DNA from: Niveibacterium umoris
Lineage (GTDB): Bacteria; Pseudomonadota; Gammaproteobacteria; Burkholderiales; Rhodocyclaceae
Reading direction: 5' to 3'
NCBI RefSeq assembly: GCF_014197015.1
Contig: NZ_JACIET010000001.1
Coordinates: 1,612,001-1,676,000, forward strand
Length of the DNA: 64,000 nucleotides
In this document: piece by piece, positions 47,714 through 56,964 of the stretch
Layout of the letters: each line of letters opens with the position of its first letter
How positions within the stretch are numbered: the first letter of the stretch is position 1
Notes under the pieces: model-generated
Databases searched by the model: none
Told to the model about the DNA's origin: nothing
The model's input: the letters and a program-made list of their open reading frames with translations, nothing else
Translations under genes and position numbers: made by a program

Positions 47714-48376
47714 TTATGCGGCGTCCGCCTGGCGCTCGGGCGCGGCGGCGACGAAGGCATCCAGCGCGAGGCACGCTGCCTCGATGCGGCAGAGCGTCGG
47801 GTACGGCGCCAGATCGACCTCGAAGCGCCGTGCGTTGAAGAGTTGTGGCACCAGCAGGCAGTCGGCCAGCGTGGGGGCCTCGCCATGGCAATAACGCCCG
47901 GTGGCCGGGTCAGTTGCCAGTCGGGCTTCAAGGGCAGCAAAGCCGGTCTGCACCCAGTGGCGACACCAGGCGTGCTTCTGCGCATCGGTCACGCCCAGCG
48001 TGCCGGTGAGGTAGCCGAGCACCCGCAGGTTGTTGAGCGGGTGGATTTCGCAGGCGATGCTCTGCGCGATCGCGCGCACCCGCGCACGCCCCGCCGGATC
48101 GCCCGGCAGCAAGGGCGGCACGGGGTGGGTTTCATCGAGGTACTCGATGATCGCGAGCGACTGGGTCAGGACATGGCCTTCGTCCTCCAGCGCAGGCACC
48201 AGCCCCTGCGGGTTCAGCGCAAGGAAAGCCGGCTGCCGCTGCTCGCCGCCGCCGCGCACCAGATGCACCGGCACCATCTCGGGCGTGAGGCCCTTGAGGT
48301 TCAGCGCAATGCGGACGCGATAGGCGGCCGACGAACGAAAGTAGGTGTAGAGCTTCAGATGCGCGCCTTTCGCCAT
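47714..48376 (-). CDS. maiA: Maleylacetoacetate isomerase (zeta-class GST)
   Basis: A 220-residue glutathione S-transferase-fold enzyme converting maleylacetoacetate to fumarylacetoacetate in tyrosine breakdown. The zeta-class active-site motif is YFRSSAAYRVRIALNLKG (about residues 12-29), with NPQGLVPALEDEG and TQSLAIIEYLDETHP in the glutathione-binding domain. Its ATG overlaps the chemoreceptor stop by one base, so the two are co-translated. Together with hppD, hmgA and fahA it completes the homogentisate route. Confidence 0.93.
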   Translation of the reverse strand: MAKGAHLKLYTYFRSSAAYRVRIALNLKGLTPEMVPVHLVRGGGEQRQPAFLALNPQGLVPALEDEGHVLTQSLAIIEYLDETHPVPPLLPGDPAGRARVRAIAQSIACEIHPLNNLRVLGYLTGTLGVTDAQKHAWCRHWVQTGFAALEARLATDPATGRYCHGEAPTLADCLLVPQLFNARRFEVDLAPYPTLCRIEAACLALDAFVAAAPERQADAA

Positions 48377-49995
48377 CAGACCCGGTAACGGGAAACGGTC
48401 TGCTGCATGTCGCGGGCAATCCTGTCGAGTTCGCGTGCGGTATCGGCGCTGCCTGCCGCCGCCGCCGCACTCTCGTCGGCCATCTGGGCTACCCGTTCGA
48501 CCGACTGCGCAATGCTGGTGCTGGCGGTGCTTTGCTCGCGGATCGCGCTCGAGATTTCCTGCACCATTGCCACCGCCTGCCCGCTGGAGGCGCCAATCTG
48601 CTGGATCGCGTTACTGGCATCGCGCGCGCGCTCGACGCTGGCATTCACTGTTTCCACCGCCCCGCCCATGCTGCCCGAGGCCTCGCGCGCGCTTTGCCGC
48701 ATCGCGTCGATGGTGCGGGTGATTACCTGCGTCGACGTTGCGGTGCGTTCGGCCAGCTTGCGCACTTCGTCGGCCACCACCGCGAAACCACGGCCCTGCT
48801 CGCCGGCCCGCGCCGCCTCGATCGCTGCGTTCAGCGCGAGCAGGTTGGTCTGGTCGGCCACTTCCTTGATCACCTGAACCACCTTGGAAATATCCTGGCT
48901 CTGCGATTCCAGCGTGGTGATGCGGTCCGACGCCTCGCCCACCCGCCGCGCGATCTCGTCGATGTCGCCCACCGTCTGCGCGATGATCTTGACGCCGTCC
49001 GCGGCAAGCCTGCCGGACTCGCTCGAGTGCGCGCTCGCGTCCATCGAGCGCTCGCCGACATGGTTGATGCTGACGGTCAGTTGCTCGACGGCCGCTGCCA
49101 TGCTGGCCGCCGATTCGCTCTCCGCCGCCGCAGCAGTTGCAACCTGGTCTGAGGTCGTCGCCATCTCACTCGCCGAACTTGCTACCGAGCGCGTGGCCTG
49201 GGCGATCGACCCCAGGCTCGCCTGGAGCTTTTCAAGCAGGCGATTCACCGCTGCGGCCGTCCGCGCCACTTCGTCCTGCCCGCTGACCGGCACCCGCAGC
49301 GTGAAATCCAGTTCATTGTCGATGCGGGTGACCGTGTGCTCAACGGCGTTCAGCGACTTGCTGATGCGCTGCACCAGCACAAAGCCGAGGATCGCCAGCG
49401 CCGCACTGCAGCCCAGGCTCAGGGTCCAGGCCAGCGCAAGACCTTGCTTCTGCATCGCCTGAGCGCTTTCGTGCGCCGTGGCCGCCAGCTTGTTGTTGTA
49501 CTCGACGTGTTTGCCTAGAAGATCGACGAGTTTGTTGCCGGTTTCCGAACCGCGCGTCGTCGCCAGTGCGGTGGCACCGGCGGTATCTCCGGCATTGGAG
49601 AGCTTCAACACCTCGGACAGATAGGCCTTGTAGTCGCCGAATGCCGCGACATCATCGGCCAGCATCTTCTTGTCAGTTTCGTCGACCACAAGCTTCTCGT
49701 AGTCTTTCAACTGCTTCTCGGCGCCTTCAAGTGACTTTGCAATGCGGCCCTCCATCTCGGTTTTCTTCGCCGCGTCGGTAAGGATGATGTGCTGCAACGC
49801 GCGAACGCGAAGCCGGAGTGTCTGATTGGTCGCTTCCTGCAGCACCGCATAGCTGGGCAGGATATTGTCGTTAACGTCATCCAGCGCCGTCCCCAACTGC
49901 GACGCCACCCTGACGCCGTTCAGCCCCACCACCAGCAGGGCCGCCACCGCGATCCCCACCATCAACCAAAGCCTGCGCGCAATCGTCAGATTCAT
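48376..49995 (-). CDS. Methyl-accepting chemotaxis protein
   Basis: A 539-residue chemoreceptor starting [20 protein letters not shown]. The first membrane segment is about 10-30. A periplasmic four-helix-bundle sensor spans about 31-188 ([18 protein letters not shown]), the second membrane segment is about 190-210, and a HAMP domain follows to about 265. The cytoplasmic signalling domain has the hairpin tip [20 protein letters not shown] and [18 protein letters not shown]. No C-terminal CheR-binding pentapeptide is seen (ends SRYRV). It is directly upstream of and overlaps maiA, placing it in the tyrosine catabolic unit, so an aromatic or related ligand is a reasonable guess. Confidence 0.92.
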   Translation of the reverse strand: MNLTIARRLWLMVGIAVAALLVVGLNGVRVASQLGTALDDVNDNILPSYAVLQEATNQTLRLRVRALQHIILTDAAKKTEMEGRIAKSLEGAEKQLKDYEKLVVDETDKKMLADDVAAFGDYKAYLSEVLKLSNAGDTAGATALATTRGSETGNKLVDLLGKHVEYNNKLAATAHESAQAMQKQGLALAWTLSLGCSAALAILGFVLVQRISKSLNAVEHTVTRIDNELDFTLRVPVSGQDEVARTAAAVNRLLEKLQASLGSIAQATRSVASSASEMATTSDQVATAAAAESESAASMAAAVEQLTVSINHVGERSMDASAHSSESGRLAADGVKIIAQTVGDIDEIARRVGEASDRITTLESQSQDISKVVQVIKEVADQTNLLALNAAIEAARAGEQGRGFAVVADEVRKLAERTATSTQVITRTIDAMRQSAREASGSMGGAVETVNASVERARDASNAIQQIGASSGQAVAMVQEISSAIREQSTASTSIAQSVERVAQMADESAAAAAGSADTARELDRIARDMQQTVSRYRV

Positions 49996-50192
49996 GATCA
50001 ACCCCGGTAAGGTCTGCAAGAAATTCGGGCACTGAAACGGTTTGCGGCAGGACGGACGAATACTTGAGCCGCAGACAGGGGTTTCATAGCACGCAGGCGA
50101 GCAGACTTCACCCAACAGCGAAGCAAGCCTTGCGATAGCCCAAGCGGCTGGGGCCAGCGGAGCGGATCACGACGCCCCGCGTGCGCAACGCT

Positions 50193-51179
50193 TCAGACGG
50201 GGTATGCGGCGACCACCTGATCGATTGCACCAAAGATCGACTGCCCGTCGGCACCGAACATCTCGATCGTGACGCGCTCGCCGTAGCCGAGATAAGGCGT
50301 GACCGGCTTGCCCTCCGCCAGGGTCTCGAGCATCCGGCGTTCGACGATGCAGGCCGAACCGCGCGAGCGATCGACGTTCGAGATGGTGCCGCTGCCGATG
50401 ATCGAACCGGCTTCCAGCTCGCGGGTTCGGGCGACATGCGCGATCAGTTGCGGGAAGCCGAACACCATGTCGATGCCGCACTCCGGCCGGCCGAAGTGCT
50501 CGCCGCGAACGGTCACCTCCAGCGGGCGATGCACCCGCGCGCCGTCCCAGGCTTCGCCCAGCTCGTCCGGCGTCACCGCCACCGGCGAGAAGGCTGTCGC
50601 CGGCTTGCTCTGGAAGAAGCCGAAGCCCTTCGCGAGTTCAGCCGGGATCAGGTTGCGCAGCGTCACGTCGTTCACCAGCATGAGCAGCCGGATCGTGCCG
50701 GCGCACTGCTCGGGCGTCGCGCCCATCGGCATGTCGCCGGTGATCACGGCGACCTCGCCTTCAAGATCAACGCCCCAGGCGGTGTCGCGCACCGCGATCG
50801 GGTCGCGCGGGCCGATGAAGCTGTCGGAGCCGCCCTGGTACATCAGCGGGTCGCTCCAGAACTCGGGCGGCATCTCGGCGCCGCGCGCCTTGCGCACGAG
50901 CTCCACGTGGTTCACGTAAGCCGAACCGTCCGCCCACTGGTAGGCACGCGGCAAGGGTGAATGGCAGGCGGCAACGTCGAAGGGCTGGGCGTGGCGCGCA
51001 TGGCCGTTGTTGAGCGCCAGCGACACTTCGGCGAGCTGGGGTGCGCAGCGATCCCAGTCGTCCAGCGCTGCCTGCAGCGTGCGGGCGATCTCCGGCACCG
51101 GCTGGCAGCGCGTCAGGTCGCGGGAAACGACGACCAGCGTACCGTCGCGGCCGCCGGTCTTGAGGGTGGCGAGTTTCAT
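50193..51179 (-). CDS. fahA: Fumarylacetoacetate hydrolase family protein
   Basis: A 328-residue FAH-family enzyme predicted to split fumarylacetoacetate into fumarate and acetoacetate, the final step of tyrosine degradation. The FAH core carries the metal-binding acidic residues (WGVDLEGEVAVITGD near 140, MLVNDVTLRNLIP, GSGTISNVDRSRGSACI). It is the shorter bacterial form rather than the 420-residue animal form. Start MKLATLKTGGRDGTLVVVS. It is 24 nt downstream of hmgA. Confidence 0.9.
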   Translation of the reverse strand: MKLATLKTGGRDGTLVVVSRDLTRCQPVPEIARTLQAALDDWDRCAPQLAEVSLALNNGHARHAQPFDVAACHSPLPRAYQWADGSAYVNHVELVRKARGAEMPPEFWSDPLMYQGGSDSFIGPRDPIAVRDTAWGVDLEGEVAVITGDMPMGATPEQCAGTIRLLMLVNDVTLRNLIPAELAKGFGFFQSKPATAFSPVAVTPDELGEAWDGARVHRPLEVTVRGEHFGRPECGIDMVFGFPQLIAHVARTRELEAGSIIGSGTISNVDRSRGSACIVERRMLETLAEGKPVTPYLGYGERVTIEMFGADGQSIFGAIDQVVAAYPV

Positions 51180-51203
51180 GTTGCCTCGGTGTGTTCGCGG
51201 CCC

Positions 51204-52343
51204 TCAGGCCTTGGGTTTCCAGGAATCGGCGTATTCATGCAGTTCAACCGCCCGCGCCGGCTCGTTCACTTCGAGCGGGAAGCGGGTGTCGATCATCACC
51301 GCGACCTCGTCCGTCTCCTTGCGTTCGGCCTTAAGTCCGGCGGCAAAGGCTTTCGGATGCGGCCCGTGGGTGAAGCCACACGGGTGCAGCGTCGTCATGC
51401 CGGGGCGGATGTTGTCGCGCGAAAAGAAGCTGCCGCGGTGGTAGAGGATGAATTCGTCGTAGTCGTCGTTCGAGTGATAGAACGGCACCTTCAGTGCACC
51501 GGGGTCGGATTCGATCGGCCGCGGCACGAAGGTGCAGACGACGAAGTTGCGCGCCACGAAGGTGGTGTGCGCCGAGGGCGGCAGGTGATAGCGGTGGCTC
51601 ATCAGCGGCCGGATGTCGCGCCAGTTCACCCGGCAAGCCGCCAGATCGCCATGCCAGCCCACCGCGTCGAGCGGGTTGAACGGGTAGCGAATCGTCGTGA
51701 GCTTGCCCTGGTGCTTGACCTGCACCGCCCAAGGGCGGCTGCCGGCCTCGCCATCGCGTTGCGCGGCAAAGGCGTCGTCGAGCTTGGGCGTATCGAGCGC
51801 AGTCGCGTCAAAGATCGCATGCGGGCCGACGAGGCCCTTTTCCGGCAGCTGGTAGCTGCTGCCACTCGCCTCCACCAGCATCACCCGCGTCGGCTGGCGG
51901 GGTTCGAGCCGCCACATGGCGCCGCGCGGCAGCACGATGTAATCGCCGTCGCGGTAGTCGAGATGCCCCCAGTCGCAGAACAATGCCCCTTCGCCTTCAT
52001 GGATGAAGAGCAGTTCGTCACCGTCGGCATTGCGAGCGAGTGCCGGCATCGGCGCATCGAGCAGCCACCAGCGGATGCGCGCATCGCCGTTGGAAAGCAG
52101 CGGATAGGCCTGGAACGGGCTGGCGGCACGTACTTCGAGTCGATTCAGGTCGAAGGCGTGCGGCCGCAGCGGGCCGTCGAATTCGGTCCAGCCGGTCGGT
52201 GCGTGCTTGTGGTGGAAGTGGCAGGCCGGGCCGAAGAAGCCCTCCTTGCCCATCTCGCGCTCGAAGGTGCCGTCCGGCAGGTCGCAGTGCGCCTGACGGG
52301 AGAATTCACCCTCGGCTTTGGGGTAACTGATCCAGCGTTTCAT
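51204..52343 (-). CDS. hmgA: Homogentisate 1,2-dioxygenase (short form)
   Basis: A 379-residue cupin-type Fe(II) dioxygenase opening the ring of homogentisate to maleylacetoacetate. It has the double-cupin layout with ELLFIHEGEGALFCDWGHLDYRDGD-type turns, and metal/active-site blocks FYHSNDDYDEFILYHRG and LHPCGFTHGPHPKAF in the C-terminal half. It is shorter than the 430-440-residue Pseudomonas/human form, matching a bacterial short subgroup. Its ATG overlaps the phhA stop by 4 nt. Confidence 0.9.
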   Translation of the reverse strand: MKRWISYPKAEGEFSRQAHCDLPDGTFEREMGKEGFFGPACHFHHKHAPTGWTEFDGPLRPHAFDLNRLEVRAASPFQAYPLLSNGDARIRWWLLDAPMPALARNADGDELLFIHEGEGALFCDWGHLDYRDGDYIVLPRGAMWRLEPRQPTRVMLVEASGSSYQLPEKGLVGPHAIFDATALDTPKLDDAFAAQRDGEAGSRPWAVQVKHQGKLTTIRYPFNPLDAVGWHGDLAACRVNWRDIRPLMSHRYHLPPSAHTTFVARNFVVCTFVPRPIESDPGALKVPFYHSNDDYDEFILYHRGSFFSRDNIRPGMTTLHPCGFTHGPHPKAFAAGLKAERKETDEVAVMIDTRFPLEVNEPARAVELHEYADSWKPKA

Positions 52344-53203
52344 GCGGCGGATCTCCGGTTGAGGTCGTGGTGACGTGCCAGCGGTATCAGCGTATCGCCC
52401 CCCACGGTGACGGAAGGATCGATGATCGGCAAGCCCCGCAGCCGCGCGTACAAGGGCGCGAAGTCCTGCGCTGTCTCGCGGAACAACTGGTCGTAGCTGT
52501 CGATGACGAAGTAGGTGTCCTGGAAGCGGTCGATGCGGTACTCGGTCTGCATCACCCGCATCAGGTCGAAGCGCACCCGGTGCGGCGCCGGTGAATCGAC
52601 GCAGTGCAGGATCTCGCCGCCGGAAGACAGGATGCCCGCCCCGTAAGTGCGCAGGCCCTGCGGTGTGTCGATGAGGCCGAACTCGACGGTGTACCAGTAC
52701 AGCCGAGCAAGATAGCCCAGGCCGCCCAGCGCCGCTGCCTTCATGCCACCGCGGCCGTATTCCTGCAGGTAATCGGCGAACACCGGGTTCATCAGCAGCG
52801 GCACATGGCCGAAGAAGTCGTGGAACACGTCCGGCTCGACGATGTAGTCGAATTCTTCGGGCTTACGCAGCCACACCGTCACCGGAAAGCGGCGGTTGGC
52901 CAGATGGGTGAAGAACACATCGTCCGGGATCAGGCCCGGCACGCCGACGATCTGCCAGCCGGTGGCGCGGCCGAGAATGGCGTTCGCCACCTCAAAAAGC
53001 GGGATGCCATCGCTGAGCAGTTCGTTCACATGCTCGATGAACTCGTCGCAGGCGTAGCCCGGCAGCTTGCGGCTCTGCCGCTCGACGAGGCGGCGGTAGA
53101 GCGCATGTTCCTCGGGCGTGTAGGCCGCCCAGTCCTGATCAACGGTGTAGTCCGCGCGCATCTGCGAGTAATCGCCGCGCAGCGGGTTTTCGGGTTTCAG
53201 CAT
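52340..53203 (-). CDS. phhA: Phenylalanine 4-monooxygenase
   Basis: A 287-residue bacterial phenylalanine hydroxylase (catalytic domain only) making tyrosine from phenylalanine with tetrahydropterin and O2. The iron ligands are the two His of PDVFHDFFGHVPLL (about 128 and 133) and the Glu in YWYTVEFGLI (about 173). The substrate loop GAGILSSGGEI is also present. AGGAGGG precedes the ATG. A pterin carbinolamine dehydratase gene (phhB), often its partner, is not seen next to it. It sits between hppD and hmgA. Confidence 0.95.
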   Translation of the reverse strand: MLKPENPLRGDYSQMRADYTVDQDWAAYTPEEHALYRRLVERQSRKLPGYACDEFIEHVNELLSDGIPLFEVANAILGRATGWQIVGVPGLIPDDVFFTHLANRRFPVTVWLRKPEEFDYIVEPDVFHDFFGHVPLLMNPVFADYLQEYGRGGMKAAALGGLGYLARLYWYTVEFGLIDTPQGLRTYGAGILSSGGEILHCVDSPAPHRVRFDLMRVMQTEYRIDRFQDTYFVIDSYDQLFRETAQDFAPLYARLRGLPIIDPSVTVGGDTLIPLARHHDLNRRSAA

Positions 53204-53226
53204 CGCGAACCCTCCTGAGGGATGAG

Positions 53227-53242
53227 GCGGGCCGCGGCCCGC
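53227..53242. other. 16-bp GC palindrome between hppD and phhA
   Basis: GCGGGCCGCGGCCCGC is perfectly self-complementary and lies 24 nt before the phhA ATG in the 109-nt hppD-phhA gap. No T-run follows. It may modulate mRNA stability or phhA translation. Confidence 0.4.
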
Positions 53243-53312
53243 GTGGCGCTCGTCGCACCCTCATGTGTACTGAGAGTGACGGCTTCACCGCGCGTTCCGC
53301 GGGGTCGGTAAC

Positions 53313-54416
53313 TCAGGCGGCAGCCGGGTCGGTCAGCACGCCACGGCGGATCTGGTCGAGCTCGATCGAGTCGAACAGCGCCTTGAAGTTGCCCTCGCCA
53401 AAGCCCTCGTTGCCCTTGCGCTGGATGATCTCGAAGAAGATCGGCCCGATCACCGTCTCGGTGAAGATCTGCAGCAGGTAGCCCTGCCCTTCGCTCGGCG
53501 CCCCGTCGATCAGGATGCGGTTGGCGCGCAGCCGCGCGACATCCTCCGCATGGCCTTTCACCCGCGTATCCACCGCGTCGTAGTAGGTATCCGGCGTGTC
53601 GAGGAACTTGATGCCATTGGCCCGCATGCCCTCGACAGTGGCGATGATGTCGTCGGTGCCCAGCGCGATGTGCTGGATGCCTTCGCCGTTGTAGGCATGC
53701 AGGAATTCCTCGATCTGGCTCTTGTCGTCCGAGGATTCGTTGATCGGGATGCGGATCTGCCCGCAGGGGCTGGTCATCGCCTGGCTCTTCAGGCCGGTGA
53801 GCTTGCCTTCGATATCGAAGTAGCGGATCTCGCGGAAGTTGAACAGCTTCTCGTAGTAGCTGGACCACACCTTCATGCGGCCGCGGTGCACGTTGTGCGT
53901 CAGGTGGTCGATGTAGGTCAGGCCGTAGCCCTTGTGCTCCACGTCGTCGCAGAGCGGCACGAAATCGACGTCGTAGATCGAGGGGCCGCCGTAGCGATCC
54001 ACCAGATACACCGGGCAACCGCCGATGCCCTTGATCGCCGGAATCTGCAGCTCCATCAGGCCGTACTGCTGGGCATGGGGTTCGGCGCCGAGTGACAGCG
54101 CGCGTTCGTAGGCGGCCTTCGCGTCACGGACACGAAATGCCATCGCACAGGCGCTGGGGCCATGTACACGGGCGAAGGATTGCGCGAAACTGTCTTTTTC
54201 CGCGTTGACGATGAAGTTGATCTCGCCTTGGCGGTAAAGTGTCACGTCTTTGGAGCGGTGGCGCGCAACAGCCTTGAAACCAAGCTGTTGGAACAGCGCG
54301 CCAAGCAGCTTCGGGTCGGGCGCGGTGTATTCGACGAATTCGAATCCGTCGGTGCCCATGGGGTTGTCCCATAGGGCGCGCGGTTCCGGCCGCGGCCGGA
54401 CAAGGTTCAGCGGCAT
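53313..54416 (-). CDS. hppD: 4-hydroxyphenylpyruvate dioxygenase
   Basis: A 367-residue Fe(II) dioxygenase converting 4-hydroxyphenylpyruvate to homogentisate. It has two VOC domains; the metal ligands of the C-terminal one are His in YIDHLTHNVHRG (about 169), His in GIQHIALGTDDI (about 248) and Glu in GPIFFEIIQRKG (about 325). The C-terminal GFGEGNFKALFDSIE is typical. GAGGAG precedes the ATG. First gene of the phenylalanine/tyrosine catabolic cluster, divergent from an Lrp-type regulator gene. Confidence 0.95.
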   Translation of the reverse strand: MPLNLVRPRPEPRALWDNPMGTDGFEFVEYTAPDPKLLGALFQQLGFKAVARHRSKDVTLYRQGEINFIVNAEKDSFAQSFARVHGPSACAMAFRVRDAKAAYERALSLGAEPHAQQYGLMELQIPAIKGIGGCPVYLVDRYGGPSIYDVDFVPLCDDVEHKGYGLTYIDHLTHNVHRGRMKVWSSYYEKLFNFREIRYFDIEGKLTGLKSQAMTSPCGQIRIPINESSDDKSQIEEFLHAYNGEGIQHIALGTDDIIATVEGMRANGIKFLDTPDTYYDAVDTRVKGHAEDVARLRANRILIDGAPSEGQGYLLQIFTETVIGPIFFEIIQRKGNEGFGEGNFKALFDSIELDQIRRGVLTDPAAA

Positions 54417-54496
54417 GATTGTGTCTCCTCTGTTGGGGGCCGCTCTGTCGGCAGCGCCTCGCAGAAAGAAGAATAGTCAAACGCGCCGAATTTTTC

Positions 54497-54534
54497 GTTG
54501 CGTTTATTGCTCAAACAAACAGCATTTGCGCAAC
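54497..54534. promoter_or_regulatory. 38-bp inverted repeat in the hppD/lrp-like divergent promoter region
   Basis: The left arm GTTGCGTTTATTGCT (54497-54511) and right arm AGCATTTGCGCAAC (54521-54534) are near-perfect inverted copies around an AT-rich centre. It lies in the 152-nt gap between hppD and the regulator gene. Its size and AT-rich core suit an Lrp/AsnC-family binding site. The repeat is seen; its binding partner is inferred. Confidence 0.55.
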
Positions 54535-54568
54535 TTTTGAATAGACTTTTTGATATTCAAGCAACCAC

Positions 54569-55054
54569 ATGACTGACGCCGTCAAACTCGATCGAACCGA
54601 CCGCCGCATCCTCGAAGTGCTGCAGCAGAATGGTCGCATTCCCAACGTCGAACTCGCCAAGAACGTCGCCCTGTCGCCCTCGCCCTGCCTGCGCCGCCTG
54701 CAGCGCCTGGAGGAAGACGGGGTAATCGACCACTACACCGCGATCCTCAATCCGGCGAAGCTGGGGCTGACGCTGCTCGCCTTCGTCAATGTCTCGCTCG
54801 ACAAGCGCGCCGGCGAAGGCACCGACAGCTTCAAGGCCGCCGTGCAGGGCTGGCCGGAAGTGACCGAGTGCTACGCGATGACGGGCGAAATGGACTACCT
54901 GCTGCGCGTGCTGGTGACCGATCTGCAGCACTTCTCGCGCTTCGTGATGGACAAGCTGTTGCGCCACCCCGGCGTGCTGGACGTCAAATCCAGCTTTGCA
55001 CTGGAAGAGGTCAAACACACCACGATCCTGCCGGTCGACGCGCTGATCGAGTAA
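54569..55054 (+). CDS. Lrp/AsnC family transcriptional regulator
   Basis: A 161-residue regulator. The N-terminal helix-turn-helix (about 8-60) has LDRTDRRILEVLQQNGR and SPSPCLRRLQRLEEDGVI; the C-terminal RAM/ligand-binding domain (70-150) has VTECYAMTGEMDYLLRVLV and VKSSFALEEVKHTTILP. Members bind amino acids and act locally or globally. Divergent position next to hppD, with an inverted repeat between, makes it the likely regulator of phenylalanine/tyrosine catabolism. Its stop codon directly abuts that of the convergent DUF2062 gene. Confidence 0.92.
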   Translation: MTDAVKLDRTDRRILEVLQQNGRIPNVELAKNVALSPSPCLRRLQRLEEDGVIDHYTAILNPAKLGLTLLAFVNVSLDKRAGEGTDSFKAAVQGWPEVTECYAMTGEMDYLLRVLVTDLQHFSRFVMDKLLRHPGVLDVKSSFALEEVKHTTILPVDALIE

Positions 55055-55597
55055 TCAGCCCGGTCGGGCCGCCGCGGCCAATTGGCGGGAGGCAACTCCC
55101 CGCATGACCAGCCATGCGACCAGGTAACCGACAATTGCCGAGGCGCAAGCAATCAGCACCAGACCGATCGCAAACGACAGCCCCGCCCAGCCCAGCGACA
55201 TGCCCTGCCACATCGCCTGCAGGGCGTCGAAGCTGAAAGCCTCCAGCTGCGGAATCAAGGCCGCATCCAGCGTCGGCACCAGCCAGGGCAATAACTCCGC
55301 CCCCAGCCGATAGGCCGCCAGATAGATCGGGGGCGCGGTCAACGGGTTGGTGACCAGGGTCGCCACCGCCGCCGCCATCAGGTTGGCCCGCAACACGGTG
55401 GCCGCCAATGCTGCCAGGAAGATCTGCGCCACCGGCGACACGATGCCGAAGAACAAGCCGAGCGCAATGCCCAGCCCGATCGTGTGCGGCGCCGGACGCC
55501 ACAGGCGCCGATCCAGCAAGCGCCCGGCAAAGGGGCGCAGCAATCGTGAGCGCAGAAGGCGCAGCGGCGTGATACGCAGGGAGTCAAACACAAGCAT
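55055..55597 (-). CDS. DUF2062 domain inner-membrane protein
   Basis: A 180-residue protein with about three membrane segments. It has the DUF2062 core: HTIGLGIALGLFFGIVSPV and LVTNPLTAPPIYLAAYRLG, followed by SFAIGLVLIACASAIVGYLV. Function is unknown in general; the domain also occurs fused to glycosyltransferases. The start at 55597 (MLVFDSLRITPLRLL) was chosen because conservation begins there. It ends back-to-back with the lrp-like gene, zero bases between stops. Confidence 0.82.
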   Translation of the reverse strand: MLVFDSLRITPLRLLRSRLLRPFAGRLLDRRLWRPAPHTIGLGIALGLFFGIVSPVAQIFLAALAATVLRANLMAAAVATLVTNPLTAPPIYLAAYRLGAELLPWLVPTLDAALIPQLEAFSFDALQAMWQGMSLGWAGLSFAIGLVLIACASAIVGYLVAWLVMRGVASRQLAAAARPG

Positions 55598-55711
55598 GTC
55601 CGGAACAAGGCGTCTGCGATTTGACCCGGCGCGGCGAGCGGGGTTCCCCGTGTCGGCGCCGCGCCAGATCGGCGATGATGCGCCCCATCTGCATCCTCGC
55701 CGAAACGCCGC

Positions 55712-56836
55712 GTGAACCGTCTGCACCTGCACCCCCGCATCAGCGACATCGACCCCGCCGAGTGGAACGCGCTGGCCGGGCCGCAACCCTTCGTCCAGCA
55801 CGCCTTTCTCGCCGCGCTTGAAGACACCGGCTGCGTCGGCGAAGGCACCGGCTGGCAGCCGATGCACGCCAGCCTGTGCGATGAAACCGGCCGCCTGCTG
55901 GCCGCCATGCCGCTGTACGCCAAGCAGCATTCCTACGGCGAATTCGTCTTTGACTGGGGCTGGGCCGAAGCCAGCCAGCGTGCCGGCATCCCCTACTACC
56001 CCAAGGCGCTCGCCGCGATCCCGTTTTCACCGGTGCCCGGCGCACGCATCCTCGCCGCCGCGCCGGCGTACCGGACGCAGTTGCTTGAAGCGGTGCTGGT
56101 TGCGTGCGGCGAAGCGCGCCTCTCGTCGCTGCACCTGCTGTTCCCGGATGCCGATGCACGCGCCGCCGCCGAAGCGCTCGGCATGCACCTGCGCCGCAAT
56201 GTGCAGTTCCACTGGCACAGCGCGGGCGAAGCCGATTTCGAGGCCTTCCTCGGCCGCATGTCGCACGACAAGCGCAAGAAGATCCGCCAGGAACGCCGCA
56301 AGGTGCACGACGCCGGGGTGCGGCTGCGCTGGCTCGAAGGCAAGGCGATCACCGAAGCGGACTGGGCCTTCTTCTACCAGTGTTACGCCACCACCTACGC
56401 GCTGCACCGCTCGACCCCCTACCTCACCCCGGCCTTCTTCATGCGGCTCGGCGAAGTGCTGCCGCAGGCCTGCGTGCTGGTGCTCGCCGAACGCGAAAGC
56501 ACCCCCATCGGCGCCAGCCTGATGCTGCGCGACGACACCGCACTGTATGGCCGCTACTGGGGCGCGGTCGAATACGTACCCTGCCTGCACTTCGAAGCCT
56601 GTTACTACCAGGGCATCGAGTACGCGATCACCCGCGGCCTGCAGCGCTTCGAAGGCGGCGCGCAAGGCGAGCACAAACTCGCACGCGGCATGGACCCGGT
56701 CGAAACCCACTCCCTGCACTGGCTAGCCGACCCGCGCCTCGACCAGGCGGTCGCGCGCTTCCTGGCGCATGAAGGCAATGGCGTGGCGAATTACATTGAC
56801 GAACTGGCGGAACACCGGCCGTTTCGAAAAGAATGA
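55712..56836 (+). CDS. GNAT/FemAB-like acyltransferase (DUF482, peptidogalycan biosynthesis-like)
   Basis: A 374-residue cytoplasmic protein starting at GTG 55712 (MNRLHLHPRISDID). Conserved parts are NALAGPQPFVQHAFLAALED, QFHWHSAGEADFEAFLGRMS, HDKRKKIRQERRKV and EACYYQGIEYAITRGLQRFE, followed by GAQGEHKLARGMDPV. This pattern belongs to the DUF482 proteins distantly related to FemAB/GNAT aminoacyltransferases; substrate unknown. No clear ribosome-binding site is seen before the GTG. Confidence 0.8.
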   Translation: MNRLHLHPRISDIDPAEWNALAGPQPFVQHAFLAALEDTGCVGEGTGWQPMHASLCDETGRLLAAMPLYAKQHSYGEFVFDWGWAEASQRAGIPYYPKALAAIPFSPVPGARILAAAPAYRTQLLEAVLVACGEARLSSLHLLFPDADARAAAEALGMHLRRNVQFHWHSAGEADFEAFLGRMSHDKRKKIRQERRKVHDAGVRLRWLEGKAITEADWAFFYQCYATTYALHRSTPYLTPAFFMRLGEVLPQACVLVLAERESTPIGASLMLRDDTALYGRYWGAVEYVPCLHFEACYYQGIEYAITRGLQRFEGGAQGEHKLARGMDPVETHSLHWLADPRLDQAVARFLAHEGNGVANYIDELAEHRPFRKE

Positions 56837-56964
56837 GATCAATCCACATTGCGCACGTGATGCTCGCACGTCGGCGTCGCGCAACCTGATAGTCGTCACG
56901 AACGGACCAATCGCCCCGCGGTGCCATCTTCATGCGACAAGCCAAGGACACATCTCGCCGTTGA

